DNA of 64,000 nt, from NCBI RefSeq assembly GCF_014230305.1, contig NZ_JACLAU010000001.1:372001-436000 (forward strand). Direction: 5' to 3'. This stretch comes from Novosphingobium aerophilum (GTDB lineage Bacteria; Pseudomonadota; Alphaproteobacteria; Sphingomonadales; Sphingomonadaceae). The notes beneath the pieces are model-generated. The model worked only from the letters and a program-made list of their open reading frames with translations, ran no database searches and had not been told where the DNA came from. Positions 43,665 to 54,585 of this stretch are shown piece by piece (within the stretch, counting starts at the first letter, position 1; each line of letters begins with the position of its first letter). A program made the position numbers and the translations under genes.

Positions 43665-45452
43665 ATGAGCTACGACGATCCCAAGCCGGTAACCGCAACC
43701 AGCGAACTGAAGCTCGCGGCCGGTGGCGTGCCCGTCTACAAGCGCATTCTCGACCTGTTCGAGGCCGAGGGCATCCGCACCCTGTTCGGCATCCCCGATC
43801 CGAACTTCGTCCATCTCTGCCTGGAGGCCGAACAGCGCGGTTGGACCGTTGTCTCGCCCCACCACGAGGCCGCCGCCGGGTTCATGGCCGAAGCGGCGAG
43901 CCGCATCACCGGCAAGCCGGCGCTGTGCTTCGGCACGCTCGGGCCGGGCCTCGCCAACATGATGCCGGCGATCCAGTGCTGCAAGGTGGAGAACTCGCCG
44001 GTGATCTTCCTCGGCGGCCAGCGCGCCCGCGTGACCGAGCGGCGCGTCCGCCGCGGCCGCATCCAGTTCGTCCGCCAGGAGCCGATGATCGAGGATTCGG
44101 TCAAGTATTCGGGCGCGATCGAATATGCTGACCAGACCGACGAGGTGATCCGCGAAGCGATCCGCATCGCCATGTCGGGCACCCCCGGGCCGACCTATGT
44201 GGAATATCCCAGCCACGTCATCTTGGAAGAGCTCGACGCGCCGCCGGTCCTGCCGCCGCACCGCTACCGCCTGACCAACCAGGGCGCCGATGGTGACCGC
44301 ATCGCCGAGGCCGCCGAGCTGATCCTCAAGGCCAAGAACCCGATCCTGCTGGTCGGCCATGCCGTGCACACCACCAAGTCGGGCGACGCGGTGCGCGAAC
44401 TGGCGCTCAAGATGAACTGCCCGGTGATCCAGACCTCGGGCGGGACCAGCTATATCAAGGGGATCGAGGACCGGACCTTCCAGTACGTGTTCTCCGATGC
44501 CTCGATCGAGGCGGTCGAGGCCTCGGACTGCGTGGTTGCCCTGGCGACCGAACTGGGGGAGCCGGTGCACTTCGGCCGGTGGCGCCACTGGTATGCCGGT
44601 GAGGCGAACCGCAAGTGGATCTACGTCCAGCAGGACCCGACCGCGATCGGCGTGAACCGCCCGATCGACGTGCCGCTGGTGGGCGACGTGCGCGCCGTGG
44701 TGCCGCAGCTGACCCGCGCCCTGGGCGAAGGCCGTCCCGCTGGCGAGGATCTCGCCAAGTTCATGCGCGACGGCCAGGCCGAGCTCGACCAGCTCGCGGT
44801 GGAATCGCTGAGCAAGAGCGACGGGCGCGGCAACGTGCCGATCCACACCTCGCGCTTCATTGTCGAGACGACCAAGGCCTTCCCCAAGGACGGCATCATG
44901 ATCCGCGATGGCGGCGCCTCGGTCGTGTTCGGCTGGACCTACAACCAGTGCAAGCCGAACGACGTGATCTGGAACCAGAATTACGGGCACATCGGCACCG
45001 GGCTGCCCTATGCCACGGGCGCCATGCTGGCCGACCAGGCCGAGACCGGGAAGGTCCGTCCGGGCATGCTGGTCACCTCGGACAGCTCGTTCCTGTTCCA
45101 CATTGCCGAGCTGGAAGTGGCGGTGCGGCGCAATCTGCCGCTGGTCTGCGTGGTCGCGGTCGACTTCCAGTGGGGCCTCGAGGTCGGGGTCTACAAGCGC
45201 ACCTTCGGCCAGGGCACGGCCGAAACCGGGACGCACTGGAGCGACAAGGTCCGCTTTGACAAGATCGCCGAGGGGCTTGGCGCCTATGGCGAATATGTCA
45301 CCACCGCGGACGAGATCGCCCCGGCTATCGCGCGGGCCTATGCCCAAGGCGGTCCGGCCGTGATCCACGTCGCGATCGACCCGAAGGCGAATTCGGAAGA
45401 AATGCCCAAGTATGACCGGTTCCGCACCTGGTATGCGGAGGGCACGCAGTAA
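43665..45452 (+). CDS. ThDP-dependent decarboxylase/lyase-like enzyme with changed cofactor motif
   Basis: 595 aa of the acetolactate synthase / benzoylformate decarboxylase / 2-hydroxyacyl-CoA lyase superfamily. The N-terminal PYR domain has the activating Glu E68 in SPHHEAAAGFMAEA and FGTLGPGLANMM; the middle domain has ILLVGHAVHTTKSGDAVREL. In the C-terminal PP domain the usual GDG...NN ThDP/Mg motif is S472-D473-S474 and V499-D500, so Gly, Gly and both Asn are replaced while the metal-binding Asp stays. Asp500 could still bind Mg. The gene starts a new operon with aldehyde dehydrogenase next (47 bases), which could oxidise an aldehyde released by it. Confidence 0.85.
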   Translation: MSYDDPKPVTATSELKLAAGGVPVYKRILDLFEAEGIRTLFGIPDPNFVHLCLEAEQRGWTVVSPHHEAAAGFMAEAASRITGKPALCFGTLGPGLANMMPAIQCCKVENSPVIFLGGQRARVTERRVRRGRIQFVRQEPMIEDSVKYSGAIEYADQTDEVIREAIRIAMSGTPGPTYVEYPSHVILEELDAPPVLPPHRYRLTNQGADGDRIAEAAELILKAKNPILLVGHAVHTTKSGDAVRELALKMNCPVIQTSGGTSYIKGIEDRTFQYVFSDASIEAVEASDCVVALATELGEPVHFGRWRHWYAGEANRKWIYVQQDPTAIGVNRPIDVPLVGDVRAVVPQLTRALGEGRPAGEDLAKFMRDGQAELDQLAVESLSKSDGRGNVPIHTSRFIVETTKAFPKDGIMIRDGGASVVFGWTYNQCKPNDVIWNQNYGHIGTGLPYATGAMLADQAETGKVRPGMLVTSDSSFLFHIAELEVAVRRNLPLVCVVAVDFQWGLEVGVYKRTFGQGTAETGTHWSDKVRFDKIAEGLGAYGEYVTTADEIAPAIARAYAQGGPAVIHVAIDPKANSEEMPKYDRFRTWYAEGTQ

Positions 45453-45499
45453 CCCTGCAACCGGCTTGCAACGACACAACAAGACCACGGGAGAGCACC

Positions 45500-46909
45500 A
45501 TGCGCCACTACACCCAGTTCTACATCGACGGGGCATGGGTCGATCCGGTCACACCGCAGACCGCCGAGGTGATCAACCCGGCGACCGAGGCGGTCTCCGG
45601 AACGATCGCGCTGGGCTCGCCTGCGGATGTCGATCTGGCCGTGGCAGCCGCGCGCCGGGCCTTCGCCGGCTGGTCGGTCTCGACCGTGGCCGAACGGCTT
45701 GACCTGCTGCGCACGATCCAGGGGGTCTATACCCGGCGGATGCAGGAGCTGGGCGAGGCCGTGACCGAGGAGATGGGCGCGCCGATCGCGCTGGGCACCG
45801 GCTTCCATGTCGGGCTCGGCGCCGGGCACCTGCAGACCGCGATCGAGGTGCTGGAATCCTTCCGCTTCGAGGAGCAGCGCGGTCCGACCCTGCTGCGGCG
45901 CGAACCGATCGGGGTCTGCGGCCTGATCACCCCGTGGAACTGGCCGCTCAACCAGGTCACGGTGAAGGTGTTCCCGGCGCTGGCCACCGGCTGCACCAGC
46001 GTGCTCAAGCCGCCGCAACTGGCGCCCTATTCCGCGCAGATCCTGGCGGAGATCCTCCACGAGGCGGGGGTTCCGGCGGGGGTCTTCAACATGGTCCAGG
46101 GCCAGGGCAGCGTGATCGGCGCGGCCCTGTCGCGCCATCCCGACGTGGACATGATCAGCTTCACCGGGTCCGAGCCGGTCGGCGTCCAGATCAGCAAGGA
46201 CGCGGCCGATACGGTCAAGCGGGTCGGGCTGGAGCTGGGCGGCAAGAGCGCCTGGATCGTGCTCGACGACGAGGACCTGGCCGCCAACGTGGCTGCGGCC
46301 ACGGGCGGGATGATGGTCAATGCCGGGCAGACCTGCTCGGCCGGGTCGCGCCTGCTGGTGCCCCAGGCCCGCATGGCCGAGGCCCTGGCCGCCGCGCGCG
46401 ATGCCGCCAACGGCGTCGCGGTGGGCGATCCGCTGGGCGAGGTCGGCATGGGGCCGGTGGTCTCGAAGGGCCAGTGGAACGTGGTCCAGGACTATATCCG
46501 CAAGGGGATCGAGGAAGGTGCCGAGCTGATCGCCGGCGGACCGGGCCGGCCCGAAGGGCTCGACAAGGGGTTCTACTGCAAGCCCACCGTGTTCAAGGCC
46601 AGCAACGACATGGTCATCGCGCGCGAGGAGATCTTCGGGCCGGTGCTGGTGATCATCGGCTATGACGACACCGACCACGCGGTGGAGATCGCCAACGACA
46701 GCCCGTTCGGCCTGGGCGGCTATGTCAGCGGGCGTGACCGCGAGGCGGCCATAGCCCTGGCCCGGCGCATGCGCACCGGGGCAATCTGGGTGAACGGCGG
46801 GTTCGATTTCCATGCCCCGTTCGGCGGGTACAAGCGGTCGGGCAACGGGCGCGAGTGGGGCGAGCACGGCTTCCACGAATACCTCGAGGTCAAGTCGATC
46901 ATCGGCTGA
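45500..46909 (+). CDS. NAD(P)-dependent aldehyde dehydrogenase
   Basis: 469 aa. Contains ITPWNWPLNQVTVKVFPAL, the FTGSEPVG cofactor loop, general base E245 in LELGGKS and nucleophile C279 in NAGQTCSAG. It oxidises an aldehyde to an acid; similar enzymes accept aromatic, terpenoid or short aliphatic aldehydes. It follows the ThDP enzyme and precedes a beta-propeller gene by 12 bases. AGAGCACC before ATG 45500 is a fair SD. Confidence 0.92.
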   Translation: MRHYTQFYIDGAWVDPVTPQTAEVINPATEAVSGTIALGSPADVDLAVAAARRAFAGWSVSTVAERLDLLRTIQGVYTRRMQELGEAVTEEMGAPIALGTGFHVGLGAGHLQTAIEVLESFRFEEQRGPTLLRREPIGVCGLITPWNWPLNQVTVKVFPALATGCTSVLKPPQLAPYSAQILAEILHEAGVPAGVFNMVQGQGSVIGAALSRHPDVDMISFTGSEPVGVQISKDAADTVKRVGLELGGKSAWIVLDDEDLAANVAAATGGMMVNAGQTCSAGSRLLVPQARMAEALAAARDAANGVAVGDPLGEVGMGPVVSKGQWNVVQDYIRKGIEEGAELIAGGPGRPEGLDKGFYCKPTVFKASNDMVIAREEIFGPVLVIIGYDDTDHAVEIANDSPFGLGGYVSGRDREAAIALARRMRTGAIWVNGGFDFHAPFGGYKRSGNGREWGEHGFHEYLEVKSIIG

Positions 46910-46921
46910 GGAGGAAAGGTC

Positions 46922-48535
46922 ATGCTGCCGAGCCGCTACGCTGCCCCCGCCGCGACCGTCACCGCCGAAGGCTGGACGCTGACCCGGCTGTCCCCGCCGA
47001 GCCGCCTCCACGGCGCCAACGGGATCACCACCGGGCCGGACGGCCGCATCTGGGTGGCCCAGGTCCCGGCCAGCCAGGTCAGCGCGATCAATCCCGACAC
47101 CGGCGCGATCGAGGTGATCAGCCCGATGGGCGGCGACATCGTCGCCCCTGACGATCTGGTCTTCGACGATCGTGGCAACCTCTATCTCACCGAAATCACC
47201 CTGGGCCGGGTCGCGATGCGTTCGCCCGACGGGACGGTGCGCGTCCTGCGCGATGATATTCCGGTGGCCAATCCGATCACCTGGCACCAGGGCCGCCTGT
47301 TCGCCGGGGAATGCCGCATCGGCGCGCGCCTGCTCGAGCTCGATCCGGCCGGCGGGGGTGAGCCGCGGGTGATCCTGGACGGCGTGCCGATGGCCAATGC
47401 CTTCCAGGTCGGCCCCGACGGCAAGCTCTATGTCCCGGTGATGGGCGCCAACGAGATCTGGCGGGTCGATCTGGCCACGGGCGCCCATGAGGTGGTCGCC
47501 GGAGGACTGGGCGTGCCCGACAGCGTCAAGTTCGACCGTCAGGGCCGCATCGTCTCGACCCAGGTTGCCAGCGGCGAAGTGCTGCGCATCGATCCGCAGA
47601 CCGGCACGCGCGAAGTGCTGGCATCGCTGGGGCCCGGGCTCGACAACGTGACCTTCGTCGGTGACCGCCTGTTCGTCTCGAGCATCAACGGTTCGGTCAC
47701 CGAGATCCTCGAGCCGGGCAAGGTCAGGCCGCTGGTCGATCGCGGGCTGCAATGGCCGCTCGGGCTGGCGGCCGACGGGAATGGCGCGGTGTTCGTCTGC
47801 GATGGCGTATTCGGTTATGGGCTGAACCGCGAGGCCCATGGCCCGGACGCGCTGCAACTGATCGGCATGGCCTTCTGGCCGGGCTCACCCGGCTATCTGC
47901 GCGGCGTGGCCGCCGATCAGGCCGCGGGCGACTGGCTGGTCACCACCGGGCTGGGCGCGGTGGCGCGCTATCGCCCGGCGGCGGCCGAGAGCGAGATCCT
48001 GGCCAGTGGCTACGATCAGCTCATCGGCATAGCCCGGAGCGATTCCGGGGCCATCGCCTTCGCCGAATATGGCGCAGGGCGGGTCCATCTGCTCGAAGCG
48101 GGCGAGGCGCGCTGCCTGGCCAAGGGGCTTGGCCGGCCGATGGGCCTGGCCATCGCCGGCAGCGAGGTGCTGGTGGCCGAGGCCGGGGCCGGGCGGGTGG
48201 TCCGGATCGACGCCACCGGGCGGGTCGAAACCGTGGCGGAAGGGCTGGGCCAGCCGGAAGGCCTGTGCCTGCGCCAGGGCCAGGTCTGGGTGGTCGATAC
48301 CCTGGGCAAACGGGTCCTCGCGATCGATCCGGCCAGGGGGACGGTCAGCGAAATCGCCAGCGGCCTGCCGGTCGGTGCCCCGCCGGGCGTGGTGCCGCGC
48401 TTCCTCGGTCCGATCGGCGACATGGCCGGGCCGATGATGAACTTCGCCGACATCGCCTGCCATCCCGACGGCACCCTGCTGGTCGGCGGCGACGCCGAGG
48501 GCAGCGTTCTGGCCTTGACCCCAGCGGCCGGCTGA
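46922..48535 (+). CDS. Double beta-propeller (SMP-30/NHL-like) protein
   Basis: 537 aa with no signal peptide. Repeated blade motifs of the SMP-30/gluconolactonase and NHL/Vgb type: NGITTGPDGRIWVAQ, DDLVFDDRGNLYLTE, VPDSVKFDRQGRIVSTQ, LGLAADGNGAVFVC, then a second set GLAIAGSEVLVAEAGAGRVVRID and GLCLRQGQVWVVDTLGKRVLAID. About twice the length of a single SMP-30 (300 aa), so probably two six-bladed propellers. SMP-30 proteins hydrolyse lactones with a divalent metal; whether either half keeps the metal site is uncertain. SD AGGAAAGG precedes the ATG; the stop shares a base with the next start (TGATG). Confidence 0.75.
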   Translation: MLPSRYAAPAATVTAEGWTLTRLSPPSRLHGANGITTGPDGRIWVAQVPASQVSAINPDTGAIEVISPMGGDIVAPDDLVFDDRGNLYLTEITLGRVAMRSPDGTVRVLRDDIPVANPITWHQGRLFAGECRIGARLLELDPAGGGEPRVILDGVPMANAFQVGPDGKLYVPVMGANEIWRVDLATGAHEVVAGGLGVPDSVKFDRQGRIVSTQVASGEVLRIDPQTGTREVLASLGPGLDNVTFVGDRLFVSSINGSVTEILEPGKVRPLVDRGLQWPLGLAADGNGAVFVCDGVFGYGLNREAHGPDALQLIGMAFWPGSPGYLRGVAADQAAGDWLVTTGLGAVARYRPAAAESEILASGYDQLIGIARSDSGAIAFAEYGAGRVHLLEAGEARCLAKGLGRPMGLAIAGSEVLVAEAGAGRVVRIDATGRVETVAEGLGQPEGLCLRQGQVWVVDTLGKRVLAIDPARGTVSEIASGLPVGAPPGVVPRFLGPIGDMAGPMMNFADIACHPDGTLLVGGDAEGSVLALTPAAG

Positions 48536-48852
48536 TGGCCGACTTCGTGCCGGTGGCACCCTTCGCGGCGCTGGAGGACAATGCCGCGCGCGTGGTGACC
48601 GTGGCGGGCATCGCGGTCCTGCTGTGCCGCAGCGGGGACGACTGCTTCGCGATCGAGAACCTGTGCACCCATGCCGAGCAGCCGCTGGACTGCGGGCGCA
48701 TTCGCAACGGCTGGATCGCCTGCCCGGCGCATGGCGCGCGCTTCGACCTGGCCACCGGGGAGCCCTGGGGCCCGCCCGCCACGGTCGCCCTGCGGACCTA
48801 CCCGGTCCGCATCACCGACGGGATGGTGGAAGTGGCGGTCGACCTCCCCTAA
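48535..48852 (+). CDS. Rieske-type [2Fe-2S] ferredoxin
   Basis: 105 aa. Cluster ligands C44/H46 in CTHAEQPL and C63/H66 in CPAHGARF, the standard NirD/biphenyl dioxygenase ferredoxin pattern. It carries electrons from an NADH reductase to a Rieske oxygenase. It is the only ferredoxin in the window and therefore the candidate partner of one or more of the three Rieske oxygenases, the nearest being at 42098. It is translationally coupled to the beta-propeller gene, an unusual neighbour for a ferredoxin. Confidence 0.9.
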   Translation: MADFVPVAPFAALEDNAARVVTVAGIAVLLCRSGDDCFAIENLCTHAEQPLDCGRIRNGWIACPAHGARFDLATGEPWGPPATVALRTYPVRITDGMVEVAVDLP

Positions 48853-48886
48853 GCTCGCCCCCATCGTTCCCACCAGGCCGGGCCCC

Positions 48887-50314
48887 GTGACTGCCGACAC
48901 CGCCCCATCCGCACCGTCCCGCCTGGTCATCCGCCGGGCCGAGCTGGCCGACGGCAGCGTACAGGACGTGCTGGTGGAGCAGGGCGTGATCCGCGCCATC
49001 GGCCCCGCGCTCGCGGTGGCCGACGCGGTCGAGATCGCGGCGGCAGGGGGGCGGCTGCTGCCGGGTCTGGCCGATCATCACCTGCATCTGGCGGCAACCA
49101 CGGTCGGCCGGCAATCGGTCCCCTGCGGGCCGCCCGAGGTCGATGGGCCCGAGGCGCTGGCGCGGGCCCTCGCCGCAGCCCCCGGCAGCGGGTGGATTCG
49201 CGGCATCGGCTATCACGAGAGCGTCGCCGGACTGCCGACCTGCACCATGCTGGACGAGATCGTGGCCGACCGGCCCCTGCGCATCCAGCACCGGTCCGGG
49301 CGCATGTGGTTCTTCAACTCGGCCGGGCTCGATCGCTTGCTGTCCTGCGGCGAGCCCCTGCCGGACGGGCTCGAGCACAGCGGCGGGGTCTGGACCGGAC
49401 GCCTGTTCGATGCCGATGCCTGGTTGCGCCGGGCTCTCGTCGGGACCATGCCGGACTTCACCGAGACCAGCGCCACCCTGGCCCGCTGGGGGGTGACCGC
49501 CCTCACCGACATGTCGGTGGCGAACGGCCTGGCCGAAGCGCGGCATTTCCGCGCGCAAAAGGACAGCGGGGCGCTGCGGCAGAAGATCGTGCTGGCGGGC
49601 TCGCTCGAACTGGCCGGGATGACCCCGCAGCACGCGCTGGCGCGCGGCGCGTTCAAGCTGCATCTGCACGAGGCGCACCTGCCCGACTGGAGTGAGACCC
49701 TGGCCCGGATGGGCGCGGCGCGGCAGCAGGATCGCGGCACGGCGATCCATTGCGTGACCGAGGCCGAACTGGCCTTTGCCATCGGCCTGCTGGCGGAACT
49801 GGGGCCGGTTCCGGGGGACCGGATCGAACATGGCTCGGTCGTTTCGGACGGGCTGCGCGATGCCCTGGCCGGGCTGGCGGTGCCGGTGGTGGTCCAGCCG
49901 GCTTTCGTCACGGCGCGGGGCGACCGGTATCTGGCCGACATTCCGGCGGAAGAATGGCCCTGGCTCTACCGGCTGGCCGGACTGCAGCAGGCGGGGCTGG
50001 TGCTCGCCGGGGGCAGCGATGCCCCCTATGGCCCGCTCGATCCCTGGGAGGCGATGCGCGCCGCGGTCGAGCGGCGGACAGCCTCGGGCGCGCCGTTCGG
50101 CCCGGCCGAGGCGCTCAGCCCGGAGGCCGCGCTGGCGCTCTACCTGGCCGATCCGCTCGACCTGCGCCGCACGCGCCGGGTGGCCCCGGGCGAACCGGGC
50201 GACCTGTGCCTGCTCGACCGGCCCTGGCGCGAGGCCCGCACCAGCCTGGACGCCGGGCTGGTGCGGCTGACGCTGATCGACGGGCGGATCGTGTTCGACC
50301 GGGACCGTGATTGA
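48887..50314 (+). CDS. Amidohydrolase-family (YtcJ-like) metal-dependent hydrolase
   Basis: 475 aa from GTG 48887. Starts with a small beta-sandwich (LVIRRAELADGSVQDVLVEQG) and the metal motif LLPGLADHHLHL; further motifs are FKLHLHEAHLP, GTAIHCVTEAEL, DRIEHGSVV, GGSDAPYGPLDPW and a closing PGEPGDLCLLDRPW. This is the amidohydrolase 3 branch, which cleaves amides, esters or lactone-like bonds using one or two metals. Shortly after the ferredoxin gene on the same strand (34 bases), so part of the same operon. The SD is weak, so the start is less sure than the family. Confidence 0.85.
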   Translation: MTADTAPSAPSRLVIRRAELADGSVQDVLVEQGVIRAIGPALAVADAVEIAAAGGRLLPGLADHHLHLAATTVGRQSVPCGPPEVDGPEALARALAAAPGSGWIRGIGYHESVAGLPTCTMLDEIVADRPLRIQHRSGRMWFFNSAGLDRLLSCGEPLPDGLEHSGGVWTGRLFDADAWLRRALVGTMPDFTETSATLARWGVTALTDMSVANGLAEARHFRAQKDSGALRQKIVLAGSLELAGMTPQHALARGAFKLHLHEAHLPDWSETLARMGAARQQDRGTAIHCVTEAELAFAIGLLAELGPVPGDRIEHGSVVSDGLRDALAGLAVPVVVQPAFVTARGDRYLADIPAEEWPWLYRLAGLQQAGLVLAGGSDAPYGPLDPWEAMRAAVERRTASGAPFGPAEALSPEAALALYLADPLDLRRTRRVAPGEPGDLCLLDRPWREARTSLDAGLVRLTLIDGRIVFDRDRD

Positions 50315-50434
50315 GCGCGGTTGGGATCGCCCGAGCGTTCTTTTGACGCGATCGGCCCGCGCGGCCGGGCGCTTGCTTGCCCCGTGCGGTACGGCGGTGC
50401 AGGGCACGGCAAAACCCTTGCGAGGAGCCCTCTG

Positions 50435-52985
<2,551 letters not shown>

Positions 52986-53032
52986 GGCCATGCTCCGCGA
53001 TCGGGCAGATTGCCATCCGGCTCAATAGAGGC

Positions 53033-53061
53033 TTGCATATAATAATATAGATTAGTATTAG
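53033..53061 (+). promoter_or_regulatory. AT-rich promoter/operator of the MarR efflux operon
   Basis: TTGCAT (53033-53038) with TATTAG (53056-53061) 17 bases later looks like a promoter. Within it TAATA (53043-53047) and TATTA (53056-53060) are inverted arms of an AT-rich site, a striking contrast to the GC-rich surroundings. The site ends just before GGCGGGG, the SD of the MarR gene. Autoregulation by the MarR protein is the simple inference. Confidence 0.55.
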
Positions 53062-53068
53062 GCGGGGT

Positions 53069-53515
53069 ATGGACAACCTCGCCTTCGCCTTTGCCGACAT
53101 CGCCCGGCTGATCCGCAAGCGGTTCGATGCCGAGCGACCCGGCGGATTGACCGGCGCGCAGTGGCGCGTGCTGGGCGCCGTGGTCCGCGAACCGGGCCTG
53201 AACCAGGGCCAGCTCGCCGAGCGACTCGAGGTCGAACCGATCACGGTCTGCCGGATGATCGACCGGATGCAGCAGCATGGCCTGATCGAACGGCGCAGCG
53301 ATCCCCAGGACCGGCGCAGCCGCAGGCTCTTCGCCGCGCCTCACGCCGAGCAATTGCTGGCCCAGCTTGTCGAGCCGGGCGAGCAACTGGTGGCCCGCAT
53401 GACCCGCGGCATGGACCCGGCCGATCATCAGGCCCTGTCCGACCTGATCCGGGTGGTCCGCACCAACCTGCTTGACGACATGCTGTTCGCCCCGGCGGAG
53501 ATGGTCCATGGCTGA
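53069..53515 (+). CDS. MarR-family transcriptional regulator
   Basis: 148 aa winged-helix protein: LTGAQWRVLGAVVREPGLNQGQLAERLEVEPITVCRMIDRMQQHGLIERR (about 32-80) is the MarR DNA-binding core, followed by the DPQDRRSRRLF wing. It probably represses the efflux operon it heads and is released by a toxic phenolic or aromatic ligand, as EmrR/MarR relatives are. The adapter gene starts inside its last codons (8-base overlap). Confidence 0.92.
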   Translation: MDNLAFAFADIARLIRKRFDAERPGGLTGAQWRVLGAVVREPGLNQGQLAERLEVEPITVCRMIDRMQQHGLIERRSDPQDRRSRRLFAAPHAEQLLAQLVEPGEQLVARMTRGMDPADHQALSDLIRVVRTNLLDDMLFAPAEMVHG

Positions 53516-54581
53516 AGCCGATCCCCCGTTGAAGATGCTCGACCAGTTGCAGCACATCGCTGCGCCTGACGGTCGGCGTTCGCGCCGCATCCTGCGCCTG
53601 GCCCTGTTCCTCGGGCTGCCGCTGGTCGTGCTGATCGGCGGGCTGGCGTTGTGGTTCGCCGGAGCGGACACGATCTCGACCGACAACGCCTATGTGAAGC
53701 AGGACGTGGTCTCGGTCAGCGCCGAGGTGGGCGGACTGATCACCAGCGTGGAGGTCCACGAGAACCAGCTGGTTCAGCCGGGGCAGGTGCTCTTTCGGAT
53801 CAATCCCGAGCCCTATCGCATTGCCCTGGCCAAGGCCGATGCTGCGCTCGCCGCCGCGCAGGTGCGGGTGAGCCAGCTGCGCACCGATCTGCAGACCAGC
53901 GGGGTCAACATCGACGGCAGCCAGGCCGATGTCCGGCTGGCCGAGGCCGAACTGTCGCGTCAGCAGGAGCTGGCCGCGCATGGCTTCACCACCAAGGCCC
54001 GGCTCCAGGCCGCCGAGACGGCGCTGGCCAATGCCCGCTGGCATGCCCGCACGGCCGAAGTCCAGTCCGAGAAGGCCCGTGCCGCGCTCGCCAACGGCAG
54101 CCAGCTGCCCGGCCAGAACCCCCAGATCGCGCTTGCCACGGCCGAACGGGACAAGGCCGCGCTGGATCTGGCCCGGACAGTGGTGCGTGCGCCCGTCGGA
54201 GGGCGGGTCAGCCAGGCCGCGCGGCTGCAGGTGGGCCAGATGATGGTCTCCGCCTTGCCCGCGCTCAGCATCGTGTCCGGCGACCGCAGCTGGGTCGAGG
54301 CCAACTTCAAGGAAAACCAGCTGGAGCGGCTGCAACCGGGACAGCCCGCCACGGTGCGCTTCGATGCCTTTTCACACATGGCGCTGAAGGGCCACGTGCA
54401 GAGCATCGGGGTTGGCACCGGCTCGGTCTTCTCGGTGCTTCCGGCGCAGAATGCCACGGGCAACTGGGTCAAGGTCACGCAGCGCATCCCGGTGCGGATC
54501 GTGCTTGACCAGCCGCCGCCGCGCAATCTGCTCGCCGGCCTCAGCGCCGAGGTCAGCGTCAACCTCGGCCATCGGCGCTAA
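53508..54581 (+). CDS. HlyD/EmrA-type membrane fusion protein
   Basis: 357 aa. One N-terminal membrane segment (LRLALFLGLPLVVLIGGLALWFAG, about 29-52), then TDNAYVKQDVVSVSAEVGG and a lipoyl-like half motif, an alpha-helical coiled-coil hairpin (about 100-205), and the second lipoyl/beta-barrel half with VRAPVGGRVSQAARLQVGQMM. It bridges the inner-membrane exporter encoded next to an outer-membrane channel not found here. Start ATG 53508 overlaps the MarR gene, indicating coupling. Confidence 0.92.
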   Translation: MAEADPPLKMLDQLQHIAAPDGRRSRRILRLALFLGLPLVVLIGGLALWFAGADTISTDNAYVKQDVVSVSAEVGGLITSVEVHENQLVQPGQVLFRINPEPYRIALAKADAALAAAQVRVSQLRTDLQTSGVNIDGSQADVRLAEAELSRQQELAAHGFTTKARLQAAETALANARWHARTAEVQSEKARAALANGSQLPGQNPQIALATAERDKAALDLARTVVRAPVGGRVSQAARLQVGQMMVSALPALSIVSGDRSWVEANFKENQLERLQPGQPATVRFDAFSHMALKGHVQSIGVGTGSVFSVLPAQNATGNWVKVTQRIPVRIVLDQPPPRNLLAGLSAEVSVNLGHRR

Positions 54582-54585
54582 GCCG

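Noticed and set aside
43458..47857. Long minus-strand open frames opposite the ThDP enzyme, aldehyde dehydrogenase and propeller genes
   Set aside because: Antisense shadows in a GC-rich genome; no start signals and no recognisable domain.
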